Assembly (NCBI RefSeq): GCF_014805685.1
Contig: NC_060900.1
Coordinates: 9,225,450 to 9,289,449, forward strand
Direction: 5' to 3'
Length of the DNA stretch: 64,000 nucleotides
Origin: Silurus meridionalis
Taxonomy: Eukaryota; Chordata; Actinopteri; Siluriformes; Siluridae
Both the position numbers and the translations under genes were made by a program. The notes under the pieces were generated by a model. The model made no database searches. It was given only the letters and a program-made list of their open reading frames with translations, and was not told the DNA's origin. Numbering within the stretch: the stretch's first letter is position 1; every line of letters starts with the position of its first letter. This document shows, piece after piece, positions 23,449-34,580 of this stretch.

Positions 23449-23690
23449 TTTTTATGGTGTCCTGCCTGAATCAAGTAGAGTCAGAATACTATTTATGCAT
23501 TTTACAGGTGAAGTAACTAAAGCTGACATTTTACATCAGTTTATAAGTGAATACAATATTTACAATAATACATTAAGCTGCAAGCGAACAGTATGATTCA
23601 TAAGCAATGACTGTGTATATGGTCCGACACAATAATTGGGTTTAAAAATAAAACTGAAACATCTCTAATGCCCTCTAGTGGCTGGCTGCA
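23449..23690. other. Spacer, nothing recognised
   Basis: AT-rich sequence between two LINE fragments. Confidence 0.4.
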
Positions 23691-23699
23691 TCACAGATT

Positions 23700-24560
23700 T
23701 TTCTCGACTACTTATTGAAAGGCTATTCCATAACTGTGGGGCTTTATAAAAGACTGATCTACCTCCTGCTGTAATCCAAATTTTTTTGAGGTATCAAAAA
23801 AATAGCCTGCACCTTTTGATCTAAGTAGGCATTGGGGATCATAATCATACAGAAGCTCACTCAGATACTGTGGCAAGAGACTGTTAAGTGGTTTATACGT
23901 CAGTAGTATTATTTTAAAATCAATGCCAGATTTGATTGGAAGCCAGTGTAGACTAATTAAAACACGTGTGGTTAGGTCTTGTTTTGGTCATGATGGAGTC
24001 ATTTTCTAGATCTAGTAAGGACTCTTGCTGCTGCATTCTGCACTTATGAAGCTTATTTTATGCACTTACTTGAACACCCAGGCAGAAAAGCATTACAGTA
24101 GTCTAATTTAGATGTAACATAAGTATAAACTAGTTTTTCTGCATCCTGTAACATTATCTTTCTAATTTTAGTAATATTTGTAAGGTGTAAGAAGGCTATC
24201 CTGGTAATGTTATTCACATGAACCTCAAAGGACAGACCAGAGTCAATAATCACACCATGGTCTTGGTGGTCACACACTGAGAAAGAAAGACCATCCAGAG
24301 ATGCTACTTAATCGGAAAGTTTACTTCTAGCTGCATGCGGTCCTAATAAAAGTATTTCCGTCTTATCTGAGTTGAGTAGAAGTAAGTTATCAAGCATCCA
24401 CTCTCTAATGTCCTGTACACACTCCTCAACATTTTTAAGCCATGTTTATGTATAATTTCACCAAGAGGCAGCATCTACAAAAAGAAAAGCAGTGGGCTTA
24501 ATACAGATCCTTGCGGAACACCAAAGTTTAATTCAGAGAGTGAGGAGGAATCACCATTAC
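23700..24560 (-). pseudogene. Non-LTR retrotransposon fragment, RT C-terminal region
   Basis: The minus strand reads LLLLNSDKTEILLLGPHA-like text at 24340-24390 and, in the 74-residue frame 24277-24053, HGVIIDSGLSFEVHVNNITR and KLVYTYVTSKLDYCNAFLPG. These are the thumb and post-RT segments of a common fish LINE lineage (L2-like by eye). Further 3' sequence (downstream to 23700) reads as the tail of the same ORF with stops. It is a 5'-truncated dead copy; family assignment beyond non-LTR is uncertain. Confidence 0.78.
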
Positions 24561-25050
24561 CCTTCTTTAGGTCCACAATGTATATATTTTTGCACCAAAT
24601 TTGCATAAAATGTCTCTTCCCAGCACATTTGCTGGAGTGTCTGGCAAACAGGGGTACTTGTGGGTCCTTTCACTCTCATGTCACTTTCATGTTGTATGGC
24701 AGTGATCTGTTCTGTTTCACATGTTCCCTGTCTTGTATATTTTTGATGTTCCTCTATTTTCTATCCTTTCTCCTTAAAAAAAAAAATTCATTTATTTTTC
24801 ATCATTCATTTGAACCAGTGGTACTGGGTTCTCCTGAAAATGTTAGGTAAACCTGAATTAATAACTATTATGTGCATGTCTTAAATGTAAACATTTAGGA
24901 TATATTGAAATAAATTGAAGAGTCAAACAGTACCACTCCCAAAATATAATTACATACCCATATTTTCATACATTTAATTTAATCAATTTAATTTGTTCTT
25001 ATTTAAATAATTATTCAATTTTATCAACAAAATTCAATATATATAAACTT
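24561..25050. other. Intergenic, nothing recognised
   Basis: AT-rich; the 90-residue frame at 24578-24850 has no family features. Confidence 0.4.
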
Positions 25051-25125
25051 TTTATCGGCTTCTCCCATTAAGGGTCGCCAGAGCGGATCCTCCGCATGTT
25101 TGATTTGGCACAAAATATATAAATA
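25051..25125 (-). repeat. SINE tail fragment
   Basis: ATCGGCTTCTCCCATTAAGG then GTCGCCAGAGCGGATCC matches the RTE-type tail of the SINE at 47523, followed by a few body bases only (TTTGATTTGGCAC). Confidence 0.75.
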
Positions 25126-25231
25126 AAACAAAATTCAATTTATATATTTTACCAAAAACTATATTACAAACTATCCAGAGGAATAAATAGCACAACCCAG
25201 AAAAAAACAGCAAAAAACTGCACAGCTTGGA

Positions 25232-25291
<60 letters not shown>
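25232..25291. repeat. (CA)n microsatellite
   Basis: About 30 CA units without interruption. Confidence 0.98.
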
Positions 25292-25295
<4 letters not shown>

Positions 25296-25539
25296 GCAAT
25301 TTCTATCTCTCCTCCTATTGGAGAGGCAGCCACAAGAGAAATCTACCACACCTACAATTCTGTGTACCACAGTCAGCACAGACACAGCATGGCAGAGCTT
25401 TACCCGTCAACACAAAGACAAAAAATGAACAAGAATCTTTATAACTTTTTTCCACATATATCTTTATATATTTTATATAGTTTATACTTTTTATTTTTAT
25501 TTATCTACCTTCTTTTTTTTCTCTTGGATTATTTTTCTC

Positions 25540-25645
25540 CTCTTTTTATTCCCTAATGCCGGACCATCGTAAAAAGCATTTCACTGCATGTCGTACTCTG
25601 TATGTGACAAATAAAATGTGATTTGATTTCATTTGATATCACCAA
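25540..25645 (+). repeat. LINE/SINE 3' tail with (ATTTG)n end
   Basis: AAAGCATTTCACTGCATGTC and GACAAATAAAATGTGATTTG form the characteristic 3' end of a fish L2-mobilised repeat. The upstream extent (25300-25540) could not be assigned. Confidence 0.65.
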
Positions 25646-25873
25646 GAAGGGGTCAGAATTTTATATGCAGCAACTATTTATTTGTTAGTTTGTGTATATT
25701 CTTAATTAAATATTTATTTACCTACTTACTTACTACGTTAGTCACCTAGCATAAAACCAATACCTGGTAAGGATCTTCTTAGGGGCAAAATGCATACATT
25801 CCCTAAATTTAATTATTACATTATGCAAGTATAGTAGTTGAATTCCAGGAACTCCAAGTCACCTTTCCATGAC
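25646..25873. other. Spacer before Harbinger element
   Basis: No feature seen. Confidence 0.4.
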
Positions 25874-26095
25874 CTGGGGGGTATTCCAGAAAGCTTGGTT
25901 AACTTACCATTTGATAAATCATAACCTCTGGGTTGATTTACCCCAAACAGGCATACCATGAGTATGTCAGTTCCAAAACACCTGAGAAGAGTTCGTTTAA
26001 TCAACCTCCAACTGGTTACCCAGAGGTAATGCGCGTGCACGGTGCATATACTGTATAAAGACATTCTCAATGGATCGCCGATTTCGCGAGTCACC

Positions 26096-27157
26096 ATGGA
26101 AACGCAAAGCGAGAAAAAGAGAGCGACGTATTTCACAGAGGCGGAGTTGGAGGTTTTAATGCACGCTTTTGAGGAGTTTAAGCCAATAATATTAAAAAGA
26201 AGTAATACAGCTGCATCGGCTAAAGCAAGAGAGTTGACTTGGCAAAAAATACCGGACAGAGTAAATGTGTGAGTGTATTAAATTACAAATTTGATATTTG
26301 CTCTAGTTTTATTATAATGCAAAATAATGAAGTATGACTCATACATCCTTTTGAATATGTTATATCACTATGAAAGCATTTACTTTTCCTGCCATTTATT
26401 TCTTTAGTTTAAAATAATAATGTATATTTCTTATTTAATAATGTTTAATCCTCCTGGAGCCACAAGAACTTTAAGCCAAGTCAAAATGAACACAAACATT
26501 CTGCAAAAAGGTAATATTTCATTACACAATTACTGAACTATTATTATAACAGGATTTAGTATATTCATTCTGTCATGTAGCTAATAGAAAGAAGACTGAA
26601 GCCCGTCCGACTGGCGGGGGTCCACCACCACCTCCCCTCACCCCATCTGAGGAGCTGGCTCTGTCCCTTAATAAAGGGCAACCAGTGGTTACTGGCATTC
26701 CAGGGGGCAGTTCATCACACACACCATGCACCACAAGTGATGGTGAAAAAATGATGAAATGTAAGTTTACCTCTATGATTTGTTTTCATTTTTTGTCCTA
26801 ATAAATTACTATCTCTGTCACTTAAAGGCTTTTTGAACAAGATTAATTTTTATGTAGGTTTATTTTATTTAACTGCAATTTAATGGGTTGTGTGTTCTTA
26901 TAGATACTGATGGACGTATTGTATTATTGGACCCTCCAGAAAGAACACAGTCTGTCACAGTTGTAAGTGATTTGTTGAGCTGTATAAGGTCCATCTTCAA
27001 AAACAAATAAGAAAAAGTGACATGGAGATGGACCTTATACAGCTTCAAATGGAAGAGAAAAGACTCCTCATTAAAAAAGCAGCACTTGAAATTGAATTAC
27101 TGGAGCATCGCCTTAAGGTGAGAACTTTGAATATGAATCTGTTGCATGTTAAAAGTG

Positions 27158-27199
<42 letters not shown>

Positions 27200-27283
27200 G
27201 CGTGTGTATGTATGTGTAAAGCAATATAAATAAATATTTTATTGAATTTTACTTTTATTGTTTTTCAGGAAATAAAGAAATAA
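26096..27283 (+). CDS. Harbinger accessory Myb/SANT-like protein, about five exons
   Basis: Exon 1 starts at 26096 (METQSEKKRATYFTEAELEV) and gives a trihelix Myb/SANT-like domain ending ...TWQKIPDRVN near 26270, followed by a GTGAGT donor. Exon 2 is about 26580-26760 (Pro-rich PTGGGPPPPPLTPSEE). Exon 3 is about 26905-26960. Exon 4 is about 26965-27117, with VELYKVHLQKQIRKSDMEMD, a coiled-coil-like Leu/Lys/Glu helix. A GT-microsatellite intron follows, then a short last exon EIKK-stop at 27269-27283. In Harbinger systems this protein binds subterminal DNA and carries the transposase into the nucleus. A frame slip appears near 26960 between exon 3 and 4 text, so splicing or an indel there is unclear. 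Its 3' end overlaps the transposase 3' end on the other strand. Confidence 0.78.
27160..27218. repeat. (GT)n microsatellite in Myb-like gene intron
   Basis: About 59 bp of GT with a few GC and AT steps. Confidence 0.97.
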
Positions 27284-30200
27284 ACTACCTGGCAGACCAG
27301 TGCAAAAAAATAATAAAAGTGATTTTGACAGATCCTGTCTCTCAAAATTCTTCCGTCTCTGTTGGCCTCTAAAATCTGAAGGTGTTCCTCTGGACCATCT
27401 TCCTCAATGCAAGGAGGGTGGCTCTCTCCTCTTATAGTGGCAATATTGTGAAGCACAACACAAGCCACTATAATGTCGCATGCCCTCTCTGGACTAACCC
27501 GGAGCCCACGCAGACACTGAAACCGAGATTTGAGGATCCCTATAGTCATCTCCACCTTGGCCCGTGTTCGGCTGTGAGGCAGGTTAAACCGTGTCTGTGG
27601 TCCAGGCTCAGGTTCAGGGTAGGGTGTCATTAAATAGGGCAGACAAGGGTATCCTCTGTCCCCCAGCAAGTAACCATTGTACTGTCCTGTAATGATTGAA
27701 ATGTAGATTAGATTAGATTAGATTAGATTCAACTTTATTGTCATTACACATGTACAAGTACAATGCAACGAAATGCAGTTTGGGTCTAACCAGAGTGCAA
27801 TAACAGCAAGTGCAGGATATATAGATTTAACATGAATTTACAGTTAAATAAAATAAAGACTATAAACAGTAATTAAAAGATGAATATGTACTATAAATGT
27901 TGTATACAGATGAATATATGTTATATATGTAAAACACAATATACAGAGTAGTGTATATATATGTACTATAAATATAAATATAATTACAGATGAGTATATA
28001 TGTACTATGAACAATAATATACAGATGTATATATATAAATGTATTATGAACATGCTATACAGATGCCTATTACTATACACAGAGATTTACAGAAGGATGT
28101 AAGCGGTGGACATAATAATATTGCTGTGACTATAAACAGAGAACAGGTATATGTACAGTGGTGATAAGTTTATGGTGAGCAGCAATAAAAAAAAGAGCAG
28201 TGTGCAAATGAGCAAGGTTTGTGTAAACAGTCCGTGCAACAACAAAGTGTGAGGTGAGAAATGATCAGTGTCTTGGTGAGCATAAGTTTTTGTTCAGAGA
28301 GTCCATTAGCAAAGAGTGTGAGGTGTGGGGGGAATGTAGTAGTGTATCAGTGAGTGTCAGAGTTCACTAAAGAGACAGCTCTAGGAAAAAAGCTGTTCTT
28401 TAGTCTGCTGGTCCTGGTCCGGAGGCACCTGAAACTCCTGCCAGAGGGCAGAAGAGTGAACAGTCTGTGGGCGGGATGAGAGGAGTCCTTAAGAATGCTG
28501 CGAGCTCGACGCAGACAGCGTTTTTGGATGTCCTCCATGGCTGGGAGTGGAGTCCCTGTGATGCGCTGGGCAGTTTTCACCACCGCTGCAGTGCCTTACG
28601 CTCTGCAGCAGAGCAGCTCCCATACAAGACTGTGACACAGCTGGTCAGGATGCTCTCTACTGCGCAGCGGTAGAAGTTCACCAGGATATCCGAGGAGAGC
28701 TAATTTTTTTTAAGTGTCCTCAGGAAAAAGAGACGCTGGTGAGCCTTCTTGACCAGGCTGGAGGTGTTGATGTTCCAAGACAGGTCTGCCGAGATGTGGA
28801 TCCCCAGGAACTTGAAACTGGAGACACGCTCAACAGCCATCCCGTTGATGTGGGTGGTGTCATGTGTACCTCTTGCCTCCTTCCTGAAGTCCACAATAAG
28901 CTCCTTTGTCTTGGAGGTGTTAAGGAGCAGGTTATTGTTGTTGCACCATGTGGCTAGGTGCTGGATCTCCTCCCTGTAGGCAGTCTCATCATTGTTGGTG
29001 ATGAGACCAATCACGGTAGTGTCATCTGCAAACTTGCAGTCGGAGGTGAAGAGGGAGTAGAGGAAGGGGCTCAGCACACAGCCCTGTGGTACACCAGTGT
29101 TGAGTGTGATGGTGTTGGAGCAAATGGAGCCAGATCGAACCTGCTGGGGTCTTTTGGTCAGAAAGTCCATGACCCAGTTGCAGGTGGAGGTGTTAATGCC
29201 CAGATCTAGGAGTTTGCATATTAGCTTGGATGGAATGATGGTATTGAATGCTGAGCTGAAGTCAACAAACAGCATACGTGCATAGGTGTTCTTATTGTCC
29301 AAGTGTGTGAGCACAGAGTGCAATGCCATGGAAACTGCATCTTCTGTGCTTCTATTGCTTCGGTAGGCAAACTGGTGGGAGTCAAATGTGGTTGGCAGAG
29401 AGTCCTTCAGGTGTGCCAGGACCAGCCGCTCAAAGCACTTCATGACAATGGGTGTCAGTGCTACAGGGCGGTAGTCGTTCAAGCACGTTGGGTTAGAGTG
29501 TTTAGGCACTGGCACAATGGAGGTACATTTAAAGCAAGTGGGAACAGCTGCTTGGGCAAGAGACAGGTTGAAAATGTCAGTAAAGACCCCAGCGAGCTGC
29601 TCAGCACATGCCCTAAGTACGCGACCAGGGATGTTGTCTGGTCCAGCGGCTTTGTGAGCACTGATCCGGCTCAGTGCATTGCAGACATCTGTGGAGGAGA
29701 GTTTGATTGGAGAGTGATCAGCCGAGAGTTTGAGCTTTGTGGCAGTTTCTTTGTTGTCAGTCAATGTCTGTGTGAGAGTCACTGGTGGCCTGAGAAGCAA
29801 ATGTACTCCAGTCTGTGTGTAGAAACCTTTCCTGAAGTGTGAAATCTGCGTCTGTGGGCCACACCTTGATGGTTCTCACTGATGGCTTTACCCGGTTGAT
29901 GAGGGGTGCATATTTAGGGGTGAGAAACAAAGAAAGCTGATCTGACTGTCCCAGGTGGGGGAGGGGGGTTGCAACGTAAGCTCCAGCCATGTTTGTGTGT
30001 ACATGGTCTAAAGTCTTGTTCCCTCTGGTGTGACATGAAACATGCTGATGAAATTTTGGAAGAACTGCCTTTAAGTTTGAGTGATTAAAATCTCCCGCAA
30101 CAATAAACGCAGCTTCCGGGTGAACAGTCTGTTGTTTACTGATGGCCGCATAAAGTTCTTTCATAGCGAGCTTAGCATCAGCATCAGGGGGAATGTAAGC

Positions 30201-31362
30201 AGCAGTAATAATGGTGGAAGTGAACTCCCGCGGTAGATAAAACGGTCTACATTTAACCATGAGAAACTACAGGTTAGCTGAACAATGACTCTTGACAATA
30301 ACAGAGTTCGTGCACCAAGCTTTGTTGACATAAATGCACAGTCCACCGCCTCTGGTCTTACCGGAGCCATCTAATGTCCTATCCGCCCGAGTGTGTGTCG
30401 TCCGCTAGCTCAATAGCGTTGTCCGGGATGCCGCTGTGTAGCCATGTTTCCGTGAAAATCATGACATTACAGTTCTGAAGTTTCATGCTGTGTGTGATGC
30501 TGAGTCGAATCTCCTCCATTTTGTTCACCAGCGACCGAACATTGGCGAGGAAGATGCTGGGTAAAGAGAGCCGGTGTGGTGTTAGCTTTAGCTTAGCTTT
30601 CACTCCACCACGCTTCCCCCGCCTTTGTTTACGATCTCGACGCCGTCTGCGAGCACTTCCGCCCGGCCGTGTAGAGTGAGCTGCCTCGGGTGCTCTGGTG
30701 ATCTCAGGAAGGAGATGAAGGTTGTCCATAAAACTGTCAGGAAGTCGTAAACCAATATCCAAAAGCTCACGTCGGGTGTACGATGTATGTGCACAGCTGT
30801 TCTGCACGAACAGACCCGATATGAGCAACAGAAATACCGCAAAATTGCAGATTCTGGAGAGACCCTGAGCCTCGCGATGTGCTCGCGCCGCCATCTTGGG
30901 TGCAAACTGCGCCACCATATATTTACTATATTTGTGTTGTACATTTTGCTCCCAAGATGCGCCGCCATCTTGGGTGCAAAATGTACAACACAAATATAGT
31001 AAAAAGGAAAAAAAAAACAATTGTATGAAGCAAAACATACCCTGCTGAAATGTCTGGTAAATTCTGGCATCATGCACAGATCCTGGCCATTTTGCCTCGA
31101 CATTGGTAATGATTTGGGTTGCCTCACATATTACCTAGTTAGTGGAAAAAGTAATGACTTTAATGATTTTAAGAAGGGAAAAAATTAAGTTGTTACCTGC
31201 ACACTGATACACAGTCTCCCTCATTTATTGGTGGAGCTTTAATAGGAATGTGAGTGCCATCAATGCACCCAATTACATTTGGAAACCCTGAAACAGAAAG
31301 TTATGGAAGTGTGTGTGCGCATAATGAATACATGTATAGATATAAATAATATGACTAAATAT

Positions 31363-31420
<58 letters not shown>

Positions 31421-31700
31421 GTATGTGTGCCAGACATACTGTACGAACGGCTCTACACACAGTTGCCTTTCCCACACGCTCTGAATCGCCCACACGGTTT
31501 GTCACATTTGCGATATGCGGTTTTAAAAGACGTGTTAAATAAACTAACGAATCTTTTGAGAAACGATAACGCTCTTTCAAATATTCATTAGGGTATGCAA
31601 ACACATCAATACGCGGTGTTATAACCCTCTCCCGACAAAAAAAACCTTGTATAATTTGTGCTTCTACGTCCAAAGGATCCTCATCAAAAGGGCACGCCAA
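27265..31700 (-). CDS. HARBI1-like Harbinger transposase, split by introns
   Basis: N-terminal exon from 31700 ([20 protein letters not shown], then [20 protein letters not shown] and [16 protein letters not shown], to about 31435). Exon at about 31287-31197 holds [17 protein letters not shown] (first catalytic Asp). Exon at about 31134-31041 holds [19 protein letters not shown] (second Asp). The last exon, 27686-27265, begins [18 protein letters not shown] and includes [20 protein letters not shown] (catalytic Glu) and a [10 protein letters not shown]-terminus. The DDE triad is therefore complete. Compared with relatives, about 30 residues seem missing between NVTNRVGD and GKATVC, and joining of the second and third exons in frame needs a non-standard splice or an indel. 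The enzyme would cut and paste the element. Confidence 0.8.
27704..27727. repeat. (ATTAG)n tail of the L2 LINE
   Basis: Short tandem tail at the 3' end, as usual for L2 elements that prime on microsatellite tails. Confidence 0.85.
28700..29800 (-). pseudogene. L2 LINE reverse transcriptase
   Basis: A 366-residue open frame. It holds [60 protein letters not shown] (first catalytic Asp), [20 protein letters not shown] and [17 protein letters not shown] (FADD box). It ends in [16 protein letters not shown] and [20 protein letters not shown]. Compared with full copies, a few residues are lost between SLFTSDC and KFADD (normally about ten more). The open stretch suggests a moderately young copy. 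After 28700 the C-terminal part continues in another frame to about 28347 ([20 protein letters not shown]), giving the conserved tail. Confidence 0.9.
29757..30260 (-). pseudogene. L2 LINE endonuclease, C-terminal part
   Basis: A 167-residue frame with [40 protein letters not shown] (catalytic GDFNH) and [20 protein letters not shown] (SDH-like motif, here SDQ). It encodes the apurinic-type endonuclease that nicks target DNA. It is separated from the first endonuclease part by frame loss at 30260-30380. Confidence 0.87.
30379..30894 (-). pseudogene. L2 LINE ORF start and endonuclease N-terminus
   Basis: A start codon at 30894 ([12 protein letters not shown]) opens a hydrophobic leader-like stretch, then a basic block [16 protein letters not shown] and [40 protein letters not shown] (catalytic ETWL Glu). 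The frame ends at 30379. The region immediately upstream contains an almost perfect hairpin, described separately, that duplicates the start region. Confidence 0.85.
30922..31003. repeat. 38-bp near-perfect inverted repeat at the LINE 5' end
   Basis: Arms 30922-30959 and 30966-31003 match at 37 of 38 positions, around the 6-base spacer CGCCGC. The block GCCGCCATCTTGGGTGCAAA also occurs directly repeated at about 30887 and 30962. RNA from the LINE would fold here. Confidence 0.9.
31366..31418. repeat. (TA)n microsatellite
   Basis: TA run directly after the transposase N-terminal exon, in the intron. Confidence 0.97.
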
Positions 31701-31881
31701 AGTTACACTGAAACATAACCTGCTCCCGAGCAGGTTATCTTTAGAGAGTCAGTTGCTATGGTTACATACATACCCAGAAAGTTACCTCCGTTTTTGGAAC
31801 CGAAAGTTGAGGTTATCCACGAACTTACCCTTAAACATACCCAGGTATGTCACATAACCTGCTTTCTGGAATACCCCCCTG

Positions 31882-32375
31882 GCCATCTCCCCCGGGGGGG
31901 AAAGAAAGTTAGAAAGTTTATTGTTTTGTTGCATGGCCGTTCTTGGGGTCTGGCCGCATGAAGTTGCAGGGCAGTTCTCGGGGTCTGGGATCATGAAGGT
32001 ATTTGTCTATCCTTACACACTTTTAATCATCACACACTTACACACCCTTTGACAACAACAAATCCGTCATCAGGCATTCAACTTGTCACACAACAACATA
32101 TAACAACAAAACAACAAAACAACACAAACCCGGGACTCGACAGCGGCACCCCATCACTACTACACAGAGTCATTTTGCTAGCCAAAACTTTCCAGCGACA
32201 ATTATCACGTGTTTTTTCACCTGCCAGTTCAAACCAGGTTCGTGGGGTTAATCAGCCCACTCACCAGTGGTATCAACAGGAATGTTTCCGCATTATACAC
32301 TTGCCCATTCAGACTAATTCAAAAATGTACAGTCCAAAAATATGAAAGCAAGAAGGTGAAGCACACTTTCTGGCT
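31882..32375. other. Unassigned sequence between Harbinger and DIRS1-like relic
   Basis: Contains an ACAACA-rich stretch at 32085-32125; no coding family recognised. It may include the 5' part of the DIRS1-like element. Confidence 0.4.
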
Positions 32376-32589
32376 GTGTGTGGCTTGCTTGGGAGCAGAG
32401 CACACCAAGTCAGTTCTCTAGGGAGCGGGCGGCGAGCACTGTGCTCGTATGTGACTGCATTTACTCGGTGCCCACTCTGTCCCGGGTCCCTCAGGATCTG
32501 GTCTGTTAACCCTGCCATGGAATGTGTATCAGGGCACGGCCAGCTCCAGCAAACATCCTCTTCGGGTACCACCTGGTCTCTTAGTGGTC

Positions 32590-33640
32590 CATGAGAGCAG
32601 TGTATTAGGTTCTTCTTTTTGGCCTTGGGCTTTCACCCTGCACCTTCACTCTCTGAGACCTCAGGGCACCCACATCCTTAACTGTATTGATAACTGGTTA
32701 ATATTAGCTTGATCAGAGCAGTAAGCTCACATAAAAACTTTGTGGTTTCGGCTGAATGCCAGGAAGGGTGTGCTTTCTCTATTTACCCCTTTTTTTAGCC
32801 CTTCAGTGGTGGCTCAGGACCCATGAGTTCTCATGGAAGGGAAACCCGCTCCGTACAGTCAAGGTCATGTGCCAAAGCCTTACATGCCTTAGATGTTTGG
32901 ATAGATCTCATTTTCCTATCTCAGGGCACTGTATTCCCAGTCATCGTGTAACGCTAACAATGGATGTGTCCCTTACGGGGTGGGGAGCGGTCATGAGTGG
33001 CTGCTCAGACCAAGGTCTATAGGAAGGTCCCCATTTACTGTTTCACATCAATTGCCTAGAGATGCTGGCCATGCTTCTAGCACTGAAGCATTTTCTCCCA
33101 TACCTCAGGGATCACCATGTGCTGATCTGATCTGACAACACCTCGGTAATCTCATACATCAACCATCAAAAAGGTCTGTGCTCACGGCCCCTATACAGGC
33201 TGATCCTCTTGTGGGCCTCTCTTTGAAAGCAGCTTACATCCCAGGCTGGTTAAATGATGCAGCAGACACCCTGTCAAGGCAGAAGTTGAGACCCGGGGAA
33301 TGGTGAGTCCATCCTCACGTGATGTCGCAGATTTGGGAGAAATTCGGCAAATCCCAGGGGATTCTATTCACAACTTAGGTCATCGCACTGTCCCCTATGG
33401 TTCTCCCTTACTCCTCCAGTTTTACTGGATGCCATGGTTTAGGCATGGCTGAGGTTGCGCCTTTACACCTTCTTGTTCTGGAGTTCTGGAGAGAGTTTGC
33501 AGGGATGGAGTCCGTCTCCTCCTTGTAGATCCAAGATGGCTGGGCAAACCATGGTTTGCAGACCTTGTAGCACTACTCAAGCACACTCCCTGGGGATCTC
33601 CTCTACCAGGCCCCAGGCCAGGGGTGCCATAGTTCACCCC
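32590..33640 (+). pseudogene. DIRS1-like reverse transcriptase and RNase H
   Basis: At 32610-32715 the frame reads TLHLHSLRPQGTHILNCIDN followed by WLILA: this is the YIDDWLILA catalytic box of DIRS1 RT with Tyr to Cys and Asp to Asn changes, so the site is dead. At 33055-33140 the RNase H start reads LEMLAMLLALKHFLPYLRDH in the appropriate frame; 33470-33600 gives LERVCRDGVRLLLVDPRWLG. Numerous stops. Confidence 0.78.
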
Positions 33641-34580
33641 GATGGAGTCGTGGAGTCTGTGACTGTGGCTCTTAAGGCGGCACAGCTACAAGGTTCTGGT
33701 CTCTCCACTGAGGTGCTACAGACCATTCTCCACTTCAGAGCTCCCTCCATGAGGAGGTTGTATGCCAGGAGATGGCGCCTGTTCTGCATGTGGTGTGAGC
33801 ACCACCATTTGGATCCAGTCAACTGCCCGATTGTTTTAGTGCTGGAATTTCTCCAAGGATAAATCGCCAAACGGTTGGCTCCATCCACCCTTTAAGTCTA
33901 CGCTTTCACCATTTCAGCGTATGTTCTCATGGTGGGGCAGTCTGTGGGCAAATACCCTATTATGATGCATTTTCTCTCTGGCACTGGGAGTCTGAGGCCC
34001 CTGGTGTGACCTAAAGTGCTGGGACCTGGCCATCGTGTTGGAGGCTCTGTCTAAGCCCCCCTTTGAGACTCTGGCCGAGGCATCTTGGCACCTCGCTATT
34101 AAAACAGCGTTCTTATTGTCCATTTGCTCTTTCAAGAGAGTTGGAGATCTGCAAGCCCTTTCTGTGGCCCACTCCTTTCTGGAGTTTACTCCTGGTATGG
34201 CCAGTGCCTTTTTGTACCCTAGAATAGGTTACAACTGCAAGGTGCCCTCGGTCGTCCCAAGACTCGTAAGGTTACAGGTATTCTACCCTCCATTTCAGGC
34301 CCCAGGCCAGGAGAAACTGAACCGGCTGTGCCCGGTGTGGGCACTAACGTCCACATGACGGGTCCCTGGAGGAAGTCTGACCAACTGCTTGTTCAATAAG
34401 CAGACTTTGAGCAGATGGATCATAGATGCCATTGCATCCTGTTATGAGTCCTCAGGTCTCTCTGCTTCATTCAGGGTCAGAGCTCAGACATCTTCAATGT
34501 TGTGGGCTGGTCCACCCCGCTGACCTTTGCCTGGTTTTACAACCTGGACCTCAGGGCAAAACACCTGGCCCCTCTGTCCT
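33640..34580 (+). pseudogene. DIRS1-like tyrosine recombinase
   Basis: The frame to 33862 holds LSTEVLQTILHFRAPSMRRL and CEHHHLDPVNCPIVLVLEFL, the N-terminal SAM-like half. The frame 34035-34358 holds MLEALSKPPFETLAEASWHL, LLSICSFKRVGDLQALSVAH (first catalytic Arg) and FLYPRIGYNCKVPSVVPRLV. The later H-x-x-R box is degraded (VRAQTSSML where VRAHSTR is usual), and the Tyr region AGPPR-PLPGFT is shifted. The ancestral enzyme inserted circular cDNA without target duplication. Confidence 0.82.

Larger units (their letters stand above)
27704..31010 (-). mobile_element. L2-type LINE inserted in the transposase intron
   Basis: Minus-strand element with a 5' segment near 31010, endonuclease and reverse transcriptase domains, a 3' untranslated region with ATTCAACTTTATTGTCATTA at 27728, and a (ATTAG)n tail at 27704-27727. 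It lies between the transposase exon ending at about 31041 and the one starting at 27686, so it may be tolerated as intron. Coding frames are interrupted. Confidence 0.87.
25877..31878. mobile_element. Autonomous-type Harbinger transposon with nested L2 LINE
   Basis: Ends GGGGGTATTCCAGAAAGC (25877-25894) and its exact complement (31861-31878) are perfect 18-bp inverted repeats. CTG flanks both sides (25874-25876, 31879-31881), the 3-bp CWG-type duplication expected for Harbinger. Inside are the two expected genes in convergent orientation: a Myb/SANT-like DNA-binding protein on the plus strand and a HARBI1-like transposase on the minus strand. About 3.3 kb of the length is an L2 LINE in a transposase intron. 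The precise ends suggest a fairly recent insertion. Confidence 0.93.

Noticed and set aside
23204..23596. 130-residue plus-strand frame
   Set aside because: Antisense of the RTE endonuclease.
25052..25333. 93-residue frame with a VCVCVC run
   Set aside because: Produced by the CA microsatellite.
29303..29842. 179-residue plus-strand frame
   Set aside because: Antisense shadow of the L2 reverse transcriptase on the minus strand.
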